NCBI GenBank assembly: GCA_019240405.1
Contig: JAFAYL010000045.1
Span: 1 to 64,000 of the forward strand
Source: Acidobacteriaceae bacterium
GTDB taxonomy: Bacteria > Acidobacteriota > Terriglobia > Bryobacterales > Bryobacteraceae
Direction: 5' to 3'
Length of the DNA: 64,000 bases
Shown: piece after piece, positions 60,581-64,000 of the stretch
Numbering within the stretch: position 1 is the first letter of the stretch
Layout: the number at the start of each line of letters is the position of its first letter
Position numbers and translations under genes: made by a program
Notes under the pieces: generated by a model
What the model saw: only the letters and a program-made list of their open reading frames with translations
Databases searched by the model: none
What the model was told of the DNA's origin: nothing

Positions 60581-61507
60581 ATGCAGAGATTCACCGGGTT
60601 CGCAGTTCTGTTCCTGCTGCTGTCGACAGCATCTGCCGGCTTCGCTCAGGGAGTAGCGCGAAACGAGGATTGGAGCTCGATCACTCTCGCGGGCAGTACG
60701 CTCAAGGCACAGCCGCCGCTGTTAGGCGAACGAGACGATTACCCGGACTTCACTCGTGAATTGATCAGAGTTGAGTGGCGTGCAGGAGATCCCATTGATC
60801 TCTACGTGATTCTTCCGAAGCAGGTGCAGAAAGCGCCTGTCATTCTCTACCTTTATGGTTTCCCATCCGAGACTGATCGCTTTCAAAATGAAGACTTTTG
60901 CAAGCTGCTTGCGAAGAACGGATTTGCGGCGGTTGGATTTGTCTCTGCTCTTACAGGGCAACGTTATCATGACCGTCCGATAAAGGAGTGGTTTGTGAGC
61001 GAACTTCAGGAGTCTATAGGCAGTAGCGTGCACGATGTGGAGATGATTTTGAATTATCTCGACATGCGGGGCGATGTCGACATGAATTGCGTCGGCATGT
61101 TCGGCGAAGGATCGGGCGCAGCAATCGCTGTCCTCGCTGCTGCCGGCGACTCGCGTATCAAAGCGATCGACTTACTCAATCTATGGGGAGATTGGCCGGA
61201 TTGGCTTGCAAAATCGAGCGTTGTGCCGGATCAGGAGCGAGCGGACTATTTGAAATCTGATTTCTTGAAGAAAGTCGAACGCTTAGATCCCGTTGAATGG
61301 CTTTCAAAGCTGAAAATCCCGGTGCGTCTTCAATACCTATACTCGGGGTTGTCCACGCCAAAAGCGGCGCAAGTCCGCCTCGAAAAAAGTCTGTCTTCTC
61401 AAGCTGTTTTCGTTCCGGAAGCTGAAGCGCTTCGGGCCTATCGAAGCTCGAGCGGGGATAGGTTTTTTGACTGGATCAAAGACCAAGCGCGCAGAGCTCA
61501 GCGGTAG
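60581..61507 (+). CDS. Secreted alpha/beta-hydrolase-fold protein, nucleophile unclear
   Basis: 308 residues. Signal peptide (RFTGFAVLFLLLSTASAGFA). Alpha/beta-hydrolase features: VILYLYGFPSETDRF (oxyanion region), NCVGMFGEGSGAAIAVLAAA where the nucleophile elbow normally reads GxSxG, and a late VRLQYLYSG. In the elbow the central position is Gly (GEGSG), so the Ser nucleophile may be missing or displaced by one. The ATG at 60581 lies directly after a terminator, with no Shine-Dalgarno; TTG at 60575 is in frame. Function unknown. Confidence 0.75.
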   Translation: MQRFTGFAVLFLLLSTASAGFAQGVARNEDWSSITLAGSTLKAQPPLLGERDDYPDFTRELIRVEWRAGDPIDLYVILPKQVQKAPVILYLYGFPSETDRFQNEDFCKLLAKNGFAAVGFVSALTGQRYHDRPIKEWFVSELQESIGSSVHDVEMILNYLDMRGDVDMNCVGMFGEGSGAAIAVLAAAGDSRIKAIDLLNLWGDWPDWLAKSSVVPDQERADYLKSDFLKKVERLDPVEWLSKLKIPVRLQYLYSGLSTPKAAQVRLEKSLSSQAVFVPEAEALRAYRSSSGDRFFDWIKDQARRAQR

Positions 61508-61671
61508 ACAGTTCGTAATTCTTCCTCACACATTCTTCATCATTCTTTAACAATGCTCAATGAATATAGGAAAGTCATTGGGAGTTCGTGTATCTCCCCC
61601 GGACGATCCCCACGAAGCAGTTCGGTGTGTAAGTGTGCGCACTTGACTTCGAGTTAGAGAGGTAAGCCAAG

Positions 61672-64000
61672 TTGAAGATTGCCGCGAGTCTTTTCTTGCT
61701 TATAGCCGCAGTGTTATGCGGCTTTGCGCAGGAGTCGACAGTCAGCACAGGGATAGCAGGCACCGTTACCGACAAGAGCGGAGCCGTTTTCCCGGGAGCA
61801 ATAGTGACTCTAGAAAACAACGCCGGGGTGAAGCAAAGATCGGTTTCGAATGATCACGGAGAGTATTCGGTTCTGGGGCTCTCTGCCGGCGCCTACAGGC
61901 TGGTCGTGTCCTCGCCTGGATTCAAGGATTTTCAAGCAGAGAATGTCACCGTCACGGCGGGACAAACGATGCGCTTGGACGTCGTGCTGGAACCGGCAAC
62001 GACTACCAGCACGACAACGGTGGAAGGACAAACCGTTGCCCAAGTGGAAACCGAAAATGCCGTTCTTTCCGGAACGATTACGCGCAAGGAGATTGTGAGC
62101 CTTGGGCTAAATGGCCGCAATTTCACCCAGTTCATTACACTGGCTCCCGGAGTGAGCAATCAGACTGGTCAGGACGAAGCGAAAGTCGGCGTGCTTGGCA
62201 GCGCGGCTTACAGCGTCAATGGCGGGCGAGTGGAGTACAACACCTTCGACATGGATGGTTCGGACCTGTTGAACGTGGGCTTCAATGGCGCTGTGAACAC
62301 GCTCATCGTATATCCAAGCCTCGACGCCATTCAGGAAGTGAAGGTCCTCACGTCGAACTACGGCGCGATGTATGGCAGAACAGCTTCGGGAACCGTGCTT
62401 GTGACCACGAAGGCCGGTACTGAGCAGTTTCACGGCAACTTATACTATTTCGGCCGTAATGAGCACTTGAATGCTCGCAACTTTTTCGACGAGACTAAAG
62501 GAGCGCCGCTCTATCGCAGGAACGATGCCGGATTTACTCTCGGCGGGCCAATATACATCCCGAATCACTACAACGCCAAGAGAGACAAAACATTCTTTTT
62601 TTTCTCGGAAGAATATCGATTCGAAAAATCGCCGTTTGAATTTAACCAGGCGGTCCCTTCTCTAGCAGAGCGCCAGGGTGATTTCAGCGACGTTTGTCCA
62701 GCCGTAAATTCCTCAGCCTATGCAAATGGATTCCCGCGATCCAAATATCCCGATTGCCCTGGTTTCGGCAATGGATTTGCCTCGCTCATCGTGCCTTATC
62801 AGAACAATCAGCTAACATCATCCGGAATATCGTTAGACCGGAATGCGCTGGCAATTCTTGGCACCGGAATTATCCCCGCGCCAAATGCGACCGCAGGCTG
62901 CAATTCGATTACCCAGTCCTGCTATGCCACAACGGTCTCTCCGCCTACGCACTGGCGCGAAGAGCTCTTCCGGATTGATCACTACTTCAATGAGAAGAAC
63001 CGGTTCATGTTTCGCTTTGCGCATGATGCCTGGGATACCGTGACTGCCACGCCACAGTTTGGAATCGTCCAGAACAGCTTTCCTACAATTGAAAACAATT
63101 TCGTTGGACCGGGGCTCAGCTTGGTGGCGCGTTACACAACCACTTTATCGCCGACTCTTCTGAACGAGTTTCTATTCGCTTATACGAACTCTACAATTAC
63201 TCTTACAGACACGAATGGTCCGGGTGCAACCTATCAGCGACCGGCTGCTCTCGATGCTCCGTGCGGGCCGGATCAAAACGGAAATCTTGAATGCCCAATG
63301 GGCTATCTCTTCAACAACGGATTTGGCGGAAAGGTGCCGGGAGTGGTGATCAGCGGAAACAACCGGGAGTACGGCGGGAACGGTTTCGCGGTGGATCCTG
63401 CGTACATGCCGTGGACACACGATAACCCGACGTACAGCTTCGGCGACACGATGAGCAAGCAGGCCGGAACACATTTCATGCAATTCGGTTCGCAGTTCAT
63501 CTTTTATCAGCGCGACCAGACGAACTCGGTGAGCGGATCGGCGACTGGCGATGTGCAGGGGCTGCTGACGTTCACTAATGTAGGTATCGGGTCAACCGGC
63601 AACGCATTTGCGGATTTCCTGCTGGGCGTCGGTAGCATCAGAAGCTACCGGCAGGATAGTGCCCAGTTGACGTATCACCAGCGCTATCAAACCGCAGAGC
63701 CTTACTTTCAGGATGATTGGAAAGTGACGCCGCGCTTCACGTTAAATCTCGGTGTGCGGATCAGCTTATTCGGGACCTATCACGAAACGAACAACAATGT
63801 TTACAACTGGGTTCCGAGCGCCTTTAATCAGGCTCTCGGAAGTCAAGTTGGAATCTACGGGCCGACGGGCCAGTTGATACTCGGCTCGGTAGATCAGTTC
63901 GGAAACTACACGCCGATTCCGCTTGATGTGAACAATCTAGATCCGCACATCACGAACGGTCTGGTGCGCTGCGGTTTTAATGGCGTCCCTTCAAGCTGTA
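61672..64000 (+). CDS. TonB-dependent receptor with carboxypeptidase-regulatory N-domain, partial
   Basis: Runs off the right edge; about 776 residues seen. TTG start at 61672 with AGAGAGG upstream. Signal peptide (ASLFLLIAAVLCGFAQ), then a CarboxypepD_reg domain (GIAGTVTDKSGAVFPGAIVT, GEYSVLGLSAGAYRLVVSSP). The plug follows: LGLNGRNFTQFITLAPGVS, VNGGRVEYNTFDMDGSDLLN, IQEVKVLTSNYGAMYGRTA, then TLGGPIYIPNHYN and beta-barrel sequence. This is the Oar-like receptor group abundant in Acidobacteriota. Ligand unknown. Confidence 0.93.
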   Translation, partial: MKIAASLFLLIAAVLCGFAQESTVSTGIAGTVTDKSGAVFPGAIVTLENNAGVKQRSVSNDHGEYSVLGLSAGAYRLVVSSPGFKDFQAENVTVTAGQTMRLDVVLEPATTTSTTTVEGQTVAQVETENAVLSGTITRKEIVSLGLNGRNFTQFITLAPGVSNQTGQDEAKVGVLGSAAYSVNGGRVEYNTFDMDGSDLLNVGFNGAVNTLIVYPSLDAIQEVKVLTSNYGAMYGRTASGTVLVTTKAGTEQFHGNLYYFGRNEHLNARNFFDETKGAPLYRRNDAGFTLGGPIYIPNHYNAKRDKTFFFFSEEYRFEKSPFEFNQAVPSLAERQGDFSDVCPAVNSSAYANGFPRSKYPDCPGFGNGFASLIVPYQNNQLTSSGISLDRNALAILGTGIIPAPNATAGCNSITQSCYATTVSPPTHWREELFRIDHYFNEKNRFMFRFAHDAWDTVTATPQFGIVQNSFPTIENNFVGPGLSLVARYTTTLSPTLLNEFLFAYTNSTITLTDTNGPGATYQRPAALDAPCGPDQNGNLECPMGYLFNNGFGGKVPGVVISGNNREYGGNGFAVDPAYMPWTHDNPTYSFGDTMSKQAGTHFMQFGSQFIFYQRDQTNSVSGSATGDVQGLLTFTNVGIGSTGNAFADFLLGVGSIRSYRQDSAQLTYHQRYQTAEPYFQDDWKVTPRFTLNLGVRISLFGTYHETNNNVYNWVPSAFNQALGSQVGIYGPTGQLILGSVDQFGNYTPIPLDVNNLDPHITNGLVRCGFNGVPSSC

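Overview
The window reads as chromosome of an Acidobacteriota member, most like the Solibacter/Bryobacter or Terriglobia side. The evidence is lineage flavour, not a marker gene: an 803-residue orphan MacB/FtsX-type permease without an ATPase (ADOP type), a TonB-dependent receptor with an N-terminal carboxypeptidase-regulatory domain, HAF and FG-GAP-like secreted repeat proteins, SIMPL and TPR proteins, many GTG/TTG starts, and dense short operons with 4-bp ATGA overlaps. No rRNA, tRNA, CRISPR array or intact transposase was found.

Layout. 0-5 kb: an exported FG-GAP-like protein cut by the window edge, rseP-dxr, a CPBP protease, and between dxr and CPBP a promoter-preceded, pseudoknot-forming sequence that may be an unannotated structured RNA. 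5-10 kb: a MobA/MocA-like nucleotidyltransferase, a MerR-TPR fusion regulator divergent from feoA-feoB-trxB. 10-16 kb: an AAA ATPase, an N-terminally short methylmalonyl-CoA mutase, a 4 x 40-bp array of perfect hairpins, trmFO-xerC and a convergent modA. 16-20 kb: the heat-shock operon dnaK-dnaJ-hspR with a sigma70-type promoter and two hairpins between dnaK and dnaJ.

20-26.3 kb is a wreckage zone: a DUF4062-like protein, a DUF433 pseudogene split by a 165-bp insertion with a 9-10-bp target duplication, two ~106-bp direct repeats flanking a signal-peptidase-I-like gene (catalytic Ser replaced by Ala) plus a TonB-like gene, an intact DUF433 antitoxin beside a frameshifted DUF5615 toxin, an 88-bp fragment of an hspR gene, an intact vapBC pair with a promoter placed for a leaderless message, and DUF4926 beside a DUF6883 pseudogene with two lesions.

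26-37 kb: exported M20 amidohydrolase and BNR proteins, small enzymes or domains (NIPSNAP, DUF2277, NTF2-like, DUF1579-like), the ADOP permease, TPR, coiled-coil, SIMPL and beta-helix proteins. 37.9-45.2 kb, minus strand: molybdopterin-binding protein, acp, fabF-like, rpiB, pgi, then argC-argB. 45.3-49.1 kb: sulfotransferase-cysD-cysNC, a compact PAPS-making and PAPS-using operon. 50-52 kb: grpE-dnaJ, a second chaperone block that supplies the GrpE missing from the first. 52-64 kb: phosphoesterase, a HAD-HerA-type ATPase fusion, a second FG-GAP-like protein, then HAF protein, PstS-like binding protein, an alpha/beta-hydrolase-fold protein and a TonB-dependent receptor. The intergenic region at 57.6-57.7 kb holds 11-bp-spaced direct repeats resembling Pho boxes, so this last block may be phosphate-regulated.
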